Shown one piece after another: positions 1 to 12,500 of a stretch of DNA of 64,000 nucleotides. The stretch comes from Persicobacter diffluens (GTDB taxonomy: Bacteria > Bacteroidota > Bacteroidia > Cytophagales > Cyclobacteriaceae), in NCBI RefSeq assembly GCF_036244895.1, contig NZ_BQKE01000001.1:868001-932000 (forward strand), given 5' to 3'. Both the position numbers and the translations under genes were made by a program. Each line of letters starts with the position of its first letter. Within the stretch, counting starts at the first letter, position 1. The notes under the pieces are model-generated. The model was not told where the DNA came from. It did not search any database and was given only the letters and a program-made list of their open reading frames with translations.

Positions 1-1164
1 GGAGCTTCCGGTCAAAGAGGCTTTTGGGAGCGGTGTTATGCGTTAAGTCAGTTTGTTTGGCAGCAATCTTCCCGACAGCTTACTTTTCCTCCGGAAAAAT
101 GGCAGGATCTTTCCCGGATTGTTCGTCAAATGGATTATTCAAAAATAGGCTTTGGTCGGTTTGTTTTTAGTACAGTTCAGGATCTTTTGGTTGAATTTGG
201 GTTGGCATCGAACCAGGCTTTCTGCGAATTTGTAGATGAGCAATTGATGATTACCGCCCAAAACACCCGGGAGCAGGTGAATGCACTTTTTGGGGCGGCA
301 GCGCTTTGTTATACGAATTACAGTAATTTTTATTTAGATGGCGGAATGAAAAGTTTAGTCGATCCGCTGGTGGCTTATTTGAAAAGTAAGGGTGGGGATT
401 TGTTGTTGAGGAAAGAGGTGCGGAAAATCCGATCCATCAGCGATGGCTATGAAGTACTTACTTCAAAGGAAAAATTTCACTCCAGATTTATAGTGGGGGG
501 GATTCCGGTGAATAATTTGGCAGATATTAGTGAGGGCTTGCTTTCGGAAAAACTTTCCTCTCGTTTGTTTTCTCCTGAGGCATTGAATAGTGCTTTTCAG
601 ATGGGGATTGGGTTTAAGACGGATCAGAAATTTAAGGCTTTGCATTTTCAAATTCATTTGAAGGAAAAATTGAGTGGCTTAAGTGCGCAATCTATTTTTG
701 TGAGTTTGAGTCATGAGCAGGATGCTTTACGATCTGATACATCCGGCTGTCGGGTGGCTTCCGTTTCTACACATTTGGCAAAACCTCACCACAATTTCAC
801 CCTGGAAAAGACGCAAATTGAGGAGGAAATTGTAGCTCTATTAGAAAAGGAGGGTATTTTTTCTAAAGAGAATATAATCTATCAGCATAGTGCTACTCAG
901 AAAGCCTGGCAAAAATGGACTTGTAGAAAGTGGGGCTTTGTTGGTGGATATCCTCAGTTGAAATCTGTTAAGCCCTGGGCAATGAATGCTGCTAGATGGG
1001 ATAAGAAAGGGGCTTATTTAGTAGGAGATACCGTTTATCCAGGGCAGGGGATTCCCGGGGTTACCCTTAGTGGGATGATTGCTGCGGAAAAATTATGGAA
1101 TGATTGGAAAGGGGAAGTTGAAATAGATGGAATAAAATTGGGGGTAAGTGATGTTTTTCGGTAG
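1..1164 (+). CDS. FAD-dependent oxidoreductase, phytoene-desaturase-like (5' partial)
   Basis: The reading frame is open from base 1, so the N-terminus with the FAD-binding Rossmann motif lies outside the window; the ATG at 130 is internal. The C-terminal stretch AYLVGDTVYPGQGIPGVTLS matches the conserved FAD-contacting end of the CrtI/phytoene desaturase and carotenoid isomerase family (GD followed by PG-G and a small-residue helix). Such enzymes oxidise or isomerise polyprenoid or related hydrophobic substrates with FAD. The exact substrate cannot be told, and a generic NAD(P)/FAD-dependent oxidoreductase is the safe name. No other carotenoid gene is visible beside it. A 112-bp gap separates it from cysH, which appears to have its own promoter. 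Confidence 0.75.
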   Translation, partial: GASGQRGFWERCYALSQFVWQQSSRQLTFPPEKWQDLSRIVRQMDYSKIGFGRFVFSTVQDLLVEFGLASNQAFCEFVDEQLMITAQNTREQVNALFGAAALCYTNYSNFYLDGGMKSLVDPLVAYLKSKGGDLLLRKEVRKIRSISDGYEVLTSKEKFHSRFIVGGIPVNNLADISEGLLSEKLSSRLFSPEALNSAFQMGIGFKTDQKFKALHFQIHLKEKLSGLSAQSIFVSLSHEQDALRSDTSGCRVASVSTHLAKPHHNFTLEKTQIEEEIVALLEKEGIFSKENIIYQHSATQKAWQKWTCRKWGFVGGYPQLKSVKPWAMNAARWDKKGAYLVGDTVYPGQGIPGVTLSGMIAAEKLWNDWKGEVEIDGIKLGVSDVFR

Positions 1165-1242
1165 TTTATTCTGTTAATCCGTTTTTAACTTTTGCTTGCT
1201 TTATTGTTTTTGCCCCGACGTTCATTCCCTTTGAATAATTAC

Positions 1243-1251
1243 TATATTTGC
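1243..1251 (+). promoter_or_regulatory. Candidate Bacteroidota -7 element before cysH
   Basis: TATATTTGC at 1243-1251 fits the TAnnTTTG -7 element of Bacteroidota housekeeping promoters and lies 25 bases before the cysH start. The -33 TTG is not well matched at 19-bp spacing (TTC at 1221-1223), so this is a moderate call. Confidence 0.45.
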
Positions 1252-1276
1252 CAGTCAATACTAAAAAAACAACACA

Positions 1277-1933
1277 TTGGATTTCGAAGGAATTAAAACA
1301 AAATTGATGCAGTATAAAGAGGAAGGGAAAGGAGTTTTTACTTCATCCTCTTTCCAAACGCATAGTATTGTGTTGCTGCACATTTTAAGCCGAATCGACA
1401 AATCCATTCCGGTATATTTTATTAATACCGGTTTTCACTTTCCTGAAACTTTGATGTTTCGGGATGAAATTTCGGAGAGATTTGGTTTAAACTTGGTAGA
1501 CCTGAAGACGCCCGTTTCGATGAGCCGTCAACTAGATCAGGATGGTCGTTTTTTTTACGCTTCAGATCCGGATTATTGTTGCTTTTTGAATAAGACAGCT
1601 CCTATGCAGAATGTTTTACGGGAATATGATGTCTGGATCAATGGGGTGCGCGGAGATCAAAGCGCAGTACGGAAGGCGATGAAAGTAGAGCAGCCAGCTC
1701 CGCACGATTCCATTCGTTTTCACCCCATGCTGGACTGGAATGCAAAAATGATCTGGCAGTATCGCAAAGAATTTGATTTGCCGGAGCATCCGCTGGATTC
1801 AAAAGGCTATATGAGTATTGGTTGTGCTCCCTGTACCCGTAAATTGGATCCCGATATGCAAGAACGCGAAGCCAGATGGTACGGGATGAATAAAGTAGAG
1901 TGTGGTTTGCACACGGATCTTGTTAAAAAGTAA
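1277..1933 (+). CDS. cysH: Assimilatory (phospho)adenylyl-sulfate reductase
   Basis: This 218-residue protein belongs to the CysH family, which reduces APS or PAPS to sulfite with thioredoxin. The paired cysteines (CCFLNK) and the later GCAPCTR motif are the four ligands of the [4Fe-4S] cluster found in the APS-reductase branch, and the C-terminal ECGLH carries the catalytic cysteine that forms the thiosulfonate intermediate. The N-terminal half has the PP-loop ATPase-like fold (SSFQTHSIVLLHIL). The cluster suggests APS rather than PAPS as substrate, although cluster-containing enzymes using both are known. The start is TTG, with no better ATG upstream in frame. No other cys genes (cysD, cysN, cysI) are nearby. 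Confidence 0.9.
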   Translation: MDFEGIKTKLMQYKEEGKGVFTSSSFQTHSIVLLHILSRIDKSIPVYFINTGFHFPETLMFRDEISERFGLNLVDLKTPVSMSRQLDQDGRFFYASDPDYCCFLNKTAPMQNVLREYDVWINGVRGDQSAVRKAMKVEQPAPHDSIRFHPMLDWNAKMIWQYRKEFDLPEHPLDSKGYMSIGCAPCTRKLDPDMQEREARWYGMNKVECGLHTDLVKK

Positions 1934-1957
1934 TTTTAGAAATAAGCATTTTTTTAT

Positions 1958-2884
1958 ATGAAAATATTGGTAACTGGTGGGGCGGGGTATATCGGTACGG
2001 AATTGTCTCGCTTACTTGTTAACCACCCTGAGGTGGATGAGCTCATTGTTTATGATAACCTCAGTAGGGCAAATTATAACTTGTTTTTAGGCAGGCCTAC
2101 ACCAAACGGTCACAAAATCAAGTTTATTAAAGGAGACATTCTCGACGGAAGGAAGCTTTCCAAAGCTTTGGAGGGTGTAGATGTGGTGTATCATTTTGCT
2201 GCTCATGTGTCTACTCCTCTTCAAAATAACGAAGTTTCTACCTTTGAGCAGGTCAACCATTGGGGGACAGCTAATGTGGTGGATGCGGTGGAAGCGTCTG
2301 ACTCTGTGAAGATGTTTGTTTACCTGAGTAGTGTTTCTGTCTATGGTGATCATACGGATCAAATGCTGACAGAGGAAACGGCTCCTATGCCGAAATCATT
2401 ATATGCCGTGTCCAAATTTCGTGGAGAGGAACATGTAAACCGATTAAAGGATAAAATTCGAACTTTTATTATCAGAAGCGGGAATGTTTATGGTTACAGT
2501 AAAACCATGAGATTCGATGCCGTGATAAACCGGTTCATGTTTGAGTCCCATTATTCCAACCGTATCCAAATTCATGGGGACGGGAAACAGAGAAGAGCGT
2601 TTATTCATGTAAGTAATTTAGTGAATGTGCTGTATCAAATGATCCGATCCAAAACTCCTTCAGGTGTTTATAATATGGTGGAGAAAAATTTGCAAGTGCT
2701 TGATATCGTTGATGTGTTGAAGGAACTCTATCCTTCTCTCGAGTTTATTTTTGTAAATCAGCATTTATCTCTGAAGGAATTAATGGTTTCCCCTGATTCC
2801 AAGCTTTGGGAGTATGTTAAGCCTTTGGAAAACCGACCTTTACAGGAAGAATTGGAAGACTTTAGAAGGGAATTCACAATGTGA
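1958..2884 (+). CDS. NAD-dependent epimerase/dehydratase (extended SDR)
   Basis: The 308-residue product starts with the Rossmann motif GGAGYIG (about residues 7-13) and has the catalytic SSVSVYG segment and the YAVSK active-site pair of extended short-chain dehydrogenases. The family acts on nucleotide-activated sugars: epimerisation, dehydration or 4-keto reduction. Length is typical. It lies 24 bp after cysH and is followed by a strong terminator, so it may be co-transcribed with cysH. No glycosyltransferases lie alongside, so the sugar substrate cannot be inferred. Confidence 0.85.
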   Translation: MKILVTGGAGYIGTELSRLLVNHPEVDELIVYDNLSRANYNLFLGRPTPNGHKIKFIKGDILDGRKLSKALEGVDVVYHFAAHVSTPLQNNEVSTFEQVNHWGTANVVDAVEASDSVKMFVYLSSVSVYGDHTDQMLTEETAPMPKSLYAVSKFRGEEHVNRLKDKIRTFIIRSGNVYGYSKTMRFDAVINRFMFESHYSNRIQIHGDGKQRRAFIHVSNLVNVLYQMIRSKTPSGVYNMVEKNLQVLDIVDVLKELYPSLEFIFVNQHLSLKELMVSPDSKLWEYVKPLENRPLQEELEDFRREFTM

Positions 2885-2905
2885 TAACTTTCTTATTATA
2901 AGATG

Positions 2906-2935
2906 AAAAACACCGCCAAATGCGGTGTTTTTTTT
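2906..2935 (+). terminator. Rho-independent terminator after the epimerase gene
   Basis: The inverted repeat CACCGC/GCGGTG around a CAAAT loop (2911-2927), extended by A-T pairs, is followed by a run of eight T. Confidence 0.9.
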
Positions 2936-3141
2936 GTTTTTCCGTGTTCAATTATAAAAAATATTCGATATTTGCGCGTAAGAAATTTCTCAGTTGAGTA
3001 AGTTTTTTTATATTTTCAACTTAAAATGTCCTCTTTTTTAAAATTAGTTCATTTTTAGATTATCAACCTAATCAGATTTTTTAGAAGGTTACCTTTTTTT
3101 GGATCTGTATATAATAATAAGACAACACCCAACATCTTCAT

Positions 3142-3495
3142 ATGAAGCAGTATATATTTACGGTAATAGCGGTTATTTTTTTCGGTTTGACTGCCTTTTC
3201 ACAAATTCCGGATTGTTCCAACGCAGTTCGTCTTAAAAAGGTAATAGATGCTAATAATAGCTCGAAAGGGGCAATTGTGGTGGATGTAAAATCCTCCGCT
3301 AGCTTTGAAGCTATTTTGCAGCTTTCTAGTCCAGTAGGTGACGAAATTCTTGTCAAGAAAACTGGGTCAGGCAACCAGGAAATTGTTTTTCCTGATCTAA
3401 GTCCATCTACAAACTATGTGGTCTTGGTTCGATTCAATGGGGAGCCCTCTCCATATTGTAAGACTCGTAGCCTATCCTCTATTACTGTAAAATAA
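3142..3495 (+). CDS. Small secreted protein upstream of the giant adhesin
   Basis: The 117-residue product has a clear signal peptide (MKQYIFTVIAVIFFGLTAFS, cleavage probably before QIPDC). The mature part of about 97 residues has two cysteines (in PDCSNA and PYCKTR) that could pair, and a beta-rich pattern ending in LSPSTNYVVLVRFNG, reminiscent of a single Ig or fibronectin-like module. It ends 7 bp before the adhesin start, so the two are almost certainly co-transcribed. A role as accessory or partner of the adhesin is inferred from position only; no family is recognised. Confidence 0.7.
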   Translation: MKQYIFTVIAVIFFGLTAFSQIPDCSNAVRLKKVIDANNSSKGAIVVDVKSSASFEAILQLSSPVGDEILVKKTGSGNQEIVFPDLSPSTNYVVLVRFNGEPSPYCKTRSLSSITVK

Positions 3496-3502
3496 GCCTA
3501 CG

Positions 3503-6500
3503 ATGAAAAATATTTATCTATTTCTATTTTTGTCATTCTTTGGCATTAGTAATGCTATTGGGCAATGTTTATCCATTGATGTTTCCAATTCTGAGGATAT
3601 TACTTGTTTTGGTGGTGCCGATGGGAAAATTAAAGTAAATGTAACAGGGACAGGTCCTTTTCGATATAAGTTATTTATCTCTTCAGCCGCTGGTGATTTT
3701 GATATAGCCGATTTTCCCGGCGAAACAGCAACAGAGTTTGAATTTAGTTTAGCAGCGGGAACCGTGGATCCAATGTTTGGTGGCATCTATGCTAATTTAA
3801 CTTATACGGTCAGAGTACAATCATCTGATATTTTAGATATTCCAGGTGGTTGTTTCAATAATCTGACCAAAAATATCTCTTTGAGCCAACCCCCTTTGCT
3901 TGTTCCAGAAAGAGCAGGTTTTATTTTAGAGGATAATAATAATTGTACCCCAACTTATGATGGTGCGATAAAAAATATTATTGCTAATGGAGGAACTCCT
4001 CCTTATACCGTTGATTTGAATGGGCCTCAAGCCGATTCCCAATCAGGTGTAGGGGCTAATACGGCTATTGAATTTTTGCAACTAATCCATGGCACTTACT
4101 CTCTGACTTTTACGGATGCAAATGGGTGTATTGTATCCGAACAAGATCTAGTGGTTGGAGATGCGCGAAATATAAATGTTCCTTTATTGGATGCCAATAG
4201 TAAAACGGTTTGTTTTGCTGATCCAATTCCAACCTTTACGGCAACTATTGACGCCACTGGAACAGGAATAAATTGGTATTCCGATGCTGCCGGGACTAAT
4301 TTGATCGCCACGGGGGTTACATTTAATCCAGCGACTGATGGAGGCGCGGGCGCAGTTAATACCTATACATACTATGTGACGCAGGAAAATACAGTCACTG
4401 GATGTGAAAGTGATCCGGAGCCTTTTACTTTGGTTATTAATGAGTTGCCAACCTTAACTTTATCAGCTATTTCGGTAGATGCTTGTGATAATTTTGACCT
4501 GCAATCCTTAATAACTGATTTTGATGGTGCAAATACTTATGAATATTATTTAGGGGATCCGGATGCTTCAGGGACCTTACTTCCTGGTAGTACCGTTTCA
4601 GATTTAGGAACAAATACCTATTATATAAAGGTAGAGAATGGATATTCTTGTACCGTGAAGGAGGCTGTTGAGGTAACCATTGATGAAACTCCAACCGCTG
4701 ATGCTGGTGACCCCGGGCAGGTGTGTCAGGTAGATATTCCAGGAAATACTTTTGCATTTACAACGTCTTCTTTAACAGGTACTGGAGCTACAGGAAATTG
4801 GACTCATGATGGAAATGGGGCGTTTAATGCTTATGATCCTGCAGATCCTTCTACCGCGGTTTATACATTTGCGCTTGGCGATGAAACTTTAAGTCAAATC
4901 ACATTTACTTTGACTGTTTCCTCTCCTAATGGGAATTGTGCTCCCGTGACGGATCAGGTTATTGTTCAGATAAATGCAACTCCAATTGTTGACGCCGGAA
5001 CTGATCAAACGGTTTGCTCTAATGAGGTAGTGGCATTGGATGGTTCATTTTCAGGTGGTGCGACCGGGATTACCTGGACCACTTCTGGTGATGGAATTTT
5101 TGATGATGTGTCAGATCCAAAGTCAAACTATACGCTTGGGGTAAATGATATTTCCTCAGGTTCAGTGACTTTGACAATGACCTCTAATGTTAATGGGAGC
5201 TGTGATGCAGTTACGGATGATGTGGTTATCGATATTGAATTAGCTCCAATCGCTGATGCCGGATCTGATCAGGATATTTGTGCCGGTTCCGATGTGACGT
5301 TAGCCGGAGCTATTTCCGGAGGCGCAACTTCAGCGACCTGGTCCACAGCCGGAGACGGCTCTTTTAATGATGCCACAAGCTTAACGGCTGTTTATACGCC
5401 AGGCTCAGGTGATATTGCCAATGGAAGCGTAGTATTGAGACTGACGACCAACGCGGGAACGGAATGTTTGGCGGATTCAGATAATATGACCGTGAATATC
5501 GACGCCCTTCCGGTAGTAGATGCCGGGTCAGATGCCACGGTTTGTTCTTCCGCGCTTTCATACACATTAGCGGGAACAATCACGCCAAATACAGTAGGTG
5601 TTACCTGGACCACTACGGGAGATGGTTCCTTTGATGATGCGACTAAACTGGATGCGGTTTATACTTTCGGAACCAATGATTTGGCCGGAGGGACAATCAC
5701 CATGACCCTGAGTTCTGATGTGAATGGAACTTGTGGGGTTCAGACAGATGATTTGCAATTAACAATTGAGGAAGCTCCAATCGCTGATGCCGGATCTGAT
5801 CAGGATATTTGTGCCGGTTCCGATGTGACGTTAGCCGGAGCTATTTCCGGAGGCGCAATTTCAGCGACCTGGTCCACAGCCGGAGACGGCTCTTTTAATG
5901 ATGCCACAAGCTTAACGGCTGTTTATACGCCAGGCTCAGGTGATATTGCCAATGGAAGCGTAGTATTGAGACTGACGACCAACGCGGGAACGGAATGTTT
6001 GGCGGATTCAGATAATATGACCGTGAATATCGATGCGCTGCCAGTAGTGGATGCCGGGGCAGATGCCACGGTTTGTTCTTTCGCGCTTTCATACACATTA
6101 GCGGGAACAATCACGCCAAATACAGTAGGTGTTACCTGGACCACTACGGGAGATGGTTCCTTTGATGATGCCAGCAAACTGGATGCGGTTTATACCTTCG
6201 GACCCGGCGATTTGGCCGGAGGGACAATCACCATGACCCTGAGTTCTGATGTGAATGGAACTTGTGGGGTTCAGACAGATGATCTGCTATTAACAATTGA
6301 GGAAGCTCCAATCGCTGATGCCGGATCTGATCAGGATATTTGTGCCGGTTCCGATGTGACGCTAGCCGGCGTTATTTCCGGAGGCGCAACTTCATCGACC
6401 TGGTCCACAGCTGGTGACGGTTCTTTTGATGATGCCACAAGCTTAACAGCTGTTTATACGCCAGGCTCAGGTGATATTACCAATGGAAGCGTAGTATTGA

Positions 6501-9500
6501 CGCTGACAACCAATTCGGGATCAGAATGTCCACTGGCAGAGGATAATATGACCGTGAATATCGATGCGCTGCCAGTAGTGGATGCCGGAGCAGATGCCAC
6601 GGTTTGTTCTTCCGCGCTTTCATACACATTAGCGGGAACAATCACGCCAAATACAGTAGGTGTTACCTGGACCACTACGGGAGATGGTTCCTTTGATGAT
6701 GCCAGCAAATTGGATGCGGTTTATACTTTCGGAACCAATGATTTGGCCGGAGGGACAATCACCATGACCCTAAGCTCTGATGTGAATGGAACTTGTGGGA
6801 TTCAGACGGATGATCTGCAATTGACGATTGAAGAATCACCAATCGCAGATGCTGGATCTGATCAGGATATTTGTGCAGGTTCAGATGTGACGCTGGCCGG
6901 AGTTATTTCCGGAGGGGCAACTTCAGCGACCTGGTCCACAGCTGGTGACGGTTCTTTTGATGATGCCACAAGCTTAACAGCTGTTTATACGCCTGGCTCA
7001 GGAGATATTACCAATGGAAGCGTAGTATTGACGTTAACGACCAACGCGGGAACGGAATGTTTGGCGGATTCAGATAATATGACCGTGAATATCGACGCCC
7101 TTCCGGTAGTCGATGCCGGATCAGATGCCACGGTTTGTTCTTCCGCGCTTTCATACACATTAGCAGGAACGGTCACGCCAAATACAGTCGGCGTTACCTG
7201 GACCACTACAGGAGATGGCTCCTTTGATGATGCCAGCAAACTGGATGCGGTTTATACATTCGGACCCGACGATTTGGCCGGAGGCGTAATCACCATGACC
7301 CTGAGTTCTGATGTGAATGGAACTTGTGGGGTTCAGACGGATGATATGGAATTGACGATCGAAGAATCACCAATCGCAGATGCCGGTGCCGATCAGGATA
7401 TTTGTGCAGGTTCCGATGTGACGCTAGCCGGAGTTATTTCCGGAGGCGCAACTTCATCGACCTGGTCCACAGCTGGTGATGGTTCTTTTGATGATGCTAC
7501 AAGTTTAACGGCTGTTTATACGCCTGGCTCAGGAGATATTACCAATGGAAGCGTAGTATTGACGCTGACGACCAACGTGGGAACGGAATGTTTGGCGGAT
7601 TCAGATAATATGACCGTGAATATCGACGCCCTTCCGGTAGTAGATGCCGGGTCAGATGCCACGGTTTGTTCTTCCGCGCTTTCATACACATTAGCGGGAA
7701 CAATCACGCCAAATACAGTAGGTGTTACCTGGACCACTACGGGAGATGGTTCCTTTGATGATGCCAGCAAACTGGATGCGGTTTATACATTCGGACCCGA
7801 CGATTTGGCCGGAGGCAACATCACCATGACCCTGAGTTCTGATGTGAATGGAACTTGTGGGGTTCAGACGGATGATATGGAATTGACGATCGAAGAATCA
7901 CCAATCGCAGATGCCGGTGCCGATCAGGATATTTGTGCAGGTTCCGATGTGACGCTAGCCGGCGTTATTTTCGGAGGCGCAACTTCATCGACCTGGTCCA
8001 CAGCTGGTGACGGTTCTTTTGATGATGCCACAAGCTTAACAGCTGTTTATACGCCTGGCTCAGGAGATATTACCAATGGAAGCGTAGTATTGACGTTAAC
8101 GACCAACGCGGGAACGGAATGTTTGGCGGATTCAGATAATATGACCGTGAATATCGATGCGCTGCCAGTAGTGGATGCCGGATCAGATGCCACGGTTTGT
8201 TCTTCAGCACTTTCATACACATTAGCGGGAACAATCACGCCAAATACAGTAGGTGTTACCTGGACCACTACGGGAGATGGTTCCTTTGATGATGCCAGCA
8301 AACTGGATGCGGTTTATACATTCGGATTCGGCGATTTGGCCGGAGGGACAATCACCATGATCCTGAGTTCTGATGTGAATGGAACTTGTGGGGTTCAGAC
8401 AGATGATTTGCAATTAACAATCGAAGAAAGTCCAGTTGTTGACGCCGGGGCCGACCAACAAATCTGCGCTACTGATATCATCACATTGGCCGGAAATATT
8501 TCCGGCGATTACGATACTTTTGTTTGGTCTACTAATGGAGGAGACGGGGTATTTACAAACGAGAATACTTTGACACCAACTTATACTCCGGGTGTTGGAG
8601 ATATTGCCAATGGTAGTGTGAACATTATGCTCTCCGCAGAAAAGGCGGGTGGAATTTGTGGGATCATTTCTGATGACTTAGATGTAGTAATCAATAATTT
8701 AGAGTTTTCGGTAATTGCCAATCAATCAGCATGTGAATCTTTTGATTTGAATAATGCCGTAGATCAGCTAACCTCTGGCGCTAACCTTACTTTTTACGAC
8801 GGCGATCCAAATGCAGGAGGCAATGTAATTAGCGCAGTAGTTACTGCTGATGGAGCGTATTGGGTTGGAGCCACTTTAGGGTCTTGTTCGGAAGCATTAC
8901 CGGTGAATGTGGTGATTACACCCTTGACTAATGTGACGTTCAATGTTACTCAGGTTGAAAATCAAAACGATCGAATCGTATTTGCCATTACCTCTGACGG
9001 AGTGACTGACTTACATGGAATGCAGTTTTCTGTACAATGGGATGATATGATTTTTGGGAACCCAATGGTGAATAGCTTTAATAGTGCTATTTCACCAGCG
9101 ATTAACCCAACAACGGATATTGTATTTGCCCCCGGTAATTTGACTTTTAGCTGGAGTAGTGATGCCATAAATGCCCAAACCCTCGCTAATGGGGAGGTTT
9201 TATTTGAAATTCAATTGGACCGATTAACCTGTGGGGGAACCGGTAATATCGCTATTTCTTCCATCCCAACGGCGATTGAGGTGATAGTCGGAGATGCTTT
9301 GTGCCAGGCGAATGTTTCTACAAACGACTCTGATTTTGGAATTATTGACCCGGTGGTAGTGACCCTTGATAGAAGTCAGGACGAACAAAGTTGTAATGGA
9401 AATGATGGAGAGATTGAAGTTTCTGCAACGGGTGGTGATTTGAACTATACCTTCATTTGGGCAGATGATGCCAGCATAACGATTGGGGAAAGAACAGGTT

Positions 9501-12500
9501 TAGCGCCTGGTTCTTATGAAGTCATTGCCAGAGATGGATTCGGTTGTGAAAGTGCGCCTTTAGTAGTGGTTATTAACCCTTCTACTAATTCTCCGATTTT
9601 AACTTTAGAGGAAGTACGAGATGAAACGGTGTGTAATGCAGCAGATGGTTATATTTTATTGAAAGTAGAAAATGGAACCCCTGATTACACCTTCGTTTGG
9701 GCAGATGATAACACCATTAATTCTGGAGAACGAAACAACCTGACTCCCGGAGATTATGAGGTTCATGTTACGGATGCAAATGGATGTAATTCAAATACTT
9801 TGAATATTACGGTTAATCCATCGGCAGATGGACCGGTGGTTACTTTTACCAAAACCGATGAGCAAAACTGTAATAGTCATGATGGAACTATTCAGGTTCA
9901 GGTATCAGGTGGAACAGCTGATTACACTTATGTTTGGGCGGATGATAATACCATTACCACAGCTGAGAGAACAGGCCTAGCTCCTGGGATTTATACAGTC
10001 ACAGTGTCTGATGCTAACGGATGTACGGCAAGTCCAGTAGATATTGAGATTTTACCATCATCTAATCGTCCGGTAGTTTTAGTCGACGATAAAATAGATG
10101 AGGGTGGCTGTAATGCCAATGATGGAGAAATTACTTTGTCAACTACTGACGGGACGGCACCATTTACCTATCATTGGGATGATGCTCCTTCAGAAACTTC
10201 TAACTATAGAAATAACCTTGCCCCTGGTGATTATGTGGTGAGCAGTACTGATGCCACAGGTTGCACCAGTGATGCAATTACCGTGACTATTTTACCTTCT
10301 TCTGATCAGCCAATCATTACTTTGGAGGACAGTGAGGATGAAAGCACCTGTAATGCCAATGATGGTAGTCTTGAGATTTCGGTTCTTGGTGGTGATGGTA
10401 ATTATACTTATGCTTGGGAAGATGATGCTTCAATCAATCTGCCAATTCGTACAGATCTAGCGCCGGGGACTTATACCGTTACAGTTACAGAGGGTAATGG
10501 TTGTGTGAGTGATCCATTTTCAGTTGAAATTCTTTCAGCGCCAAATACTCCTTCAGTTCATTTAATTACAAAAACAGATGAGACGGGCTGTAATTTGAAT
10601 AACGGTACTATTGAAGTTGAAGGCCAGGGAGGTCTTAGCCCTTATACTTATGTTTGGGCGGATGACGCTTCAGTTACAGCAGCAACAAGAGATAATTTAG
10701 CCCCGGGGACTTATGAAGTTTATGTTCAGGATGACAATGGTTGTCAAAGTACTTCCATTGCTATTGAAATCTTACCTTCATCTGACACGCCAATAGTTGT
10801 CTTGGACAATAAGGAAGACGAAAAAGAGTGTAATGGGAATGATGGAACGATCACCGTTGAAGGTCAGGGTGGAACATCACCATATACTTACATTTGGTCA
10901 GATGATGCCGCTGAAACAGCGGCAATCAGAAGTAATCTTGCACCTGGAGTTTATGAAGTTCAGGCAGTGGACGCGGCAGGTTGTACAAGTACCCCGATTT
11001 CGATAGAGATTTTACCTTCTTCAGATACTCCAATGATCAGTTTGGTTGAAAAAATCGATGAGACAGGTTGTAATCTAGGAGATGGAACGATTGAGGTAGC
11101 AGGCCAGGGTGGTACCGGAGTGAATTATACCTATAAGTGGTCAGATGACGCTTCGGCAACGGAAGCAAGAAGAACTGGTTTGGCTGTGGGAGAATATACC
11201 ATTAGCGTTATTGATGAGGCAGGTTGTGAAAGCGAGGCGATTGTAGTGGAAATTCTTCCATCCACCAATACTCCTGTAATTGTATTGGATGACTCAACGG
11301 ACGAAACCAGCTGTAACCTGAACGATGGAACCATTACGGTTTCTGGTCAGGGCGGAACAGGTAACGGATATGTTTTCAACTGGTCAGATGATGCCTCTAT
11401 TACGGATGGTAATAGAACAGGATTGGCTCCTGGCGACTATACCGTAAGCGTTCAGGATGATGCAGGTTGTGAAAGTACCACCATTACCGTGACCATCAAT
11501 AGAGCGTCAGATGTACCGACAGTTTCCATTGATGAGGTAATCGATGAGCAATCTTGTAATGCCAATGATGGTGAGATTCGCGTTTCCGGCCAAGGCGGCA
11601 GCACAACCGGATACACCTTTATTTGGGAAGATGATGCGAGCATTACGGTTGGAGAAAGATTAAATCTTGCTCCTGGTGATTATACCGTGAGTGTTCAGGA
11701 TGCTTCAGGTTGTATTAGTGATGCAGTGTTAGTAACGGTGAACCCATCGGGTGATGCCCCAACCATTGTATTGGATACTAAAACCGATGAAACAACTTGT
11801 GGAGCTAATAACGGAACGATCACCGTTGCAGGTCAGGATGGAACAGCACCATATACTTATATCTGGTCAGATGATGCCACTGAAACAGCGGCCATCAGAA
11901 CTAATCTTGCTCCGGGAATTTATGAAGTTCAGGCAGTGGACGCGGCAGGTTGTACCAGTACACCGATTTCAATAGAGATTTTACCATCTTCAGATACGCC
12001 AATGATCAGTTTGGTTGAAAAAATCGATGAGACAGGTTGTAATCTAGGAGATGGAACGATTGAGGTTGCTGGCCAGGGTGGTACCGGAGTGAATTATACC
12101 TATAAGTGGTCCGATGACGCTTCGGCAACGGAAGCAAGAAGAACTGGTTTGGCTGTGGGAGAATATACCATTAGCCTTATTGATGAAGCAGGTTGTGAAA
12201 GTGAAGCGATTGTAGTGGAAATTCTTCCATCCACCAATACCCCTGAAATTGTATTGGATGACTCAACGGACGAAACCAGCTGTAACCTGAACGATGGAAC
12301 CATTACGGTTTCCGGTCAGGGCGGAACAGGTAACGGATATGTTTTCAACTGGTCAGATGATGCCTCTATCACCGATGGTAATAGAACAGGATTGGCTCCT
12401 GGCGACTATACCGTAAGCGTTCAGGATGATGCAGGTTGTGAAAGTAACACCATTACCGTGACCATTAATAGAGCGTCAAATGTTCCGACAGTTTCCATTG

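Noticed and set aside
5392..8301. Repeated 84-codon minus-strand frames at 531-bp intervals
   Set aside because: They are antisense shadows of the adhesin repeats; composition follows the coding strand.
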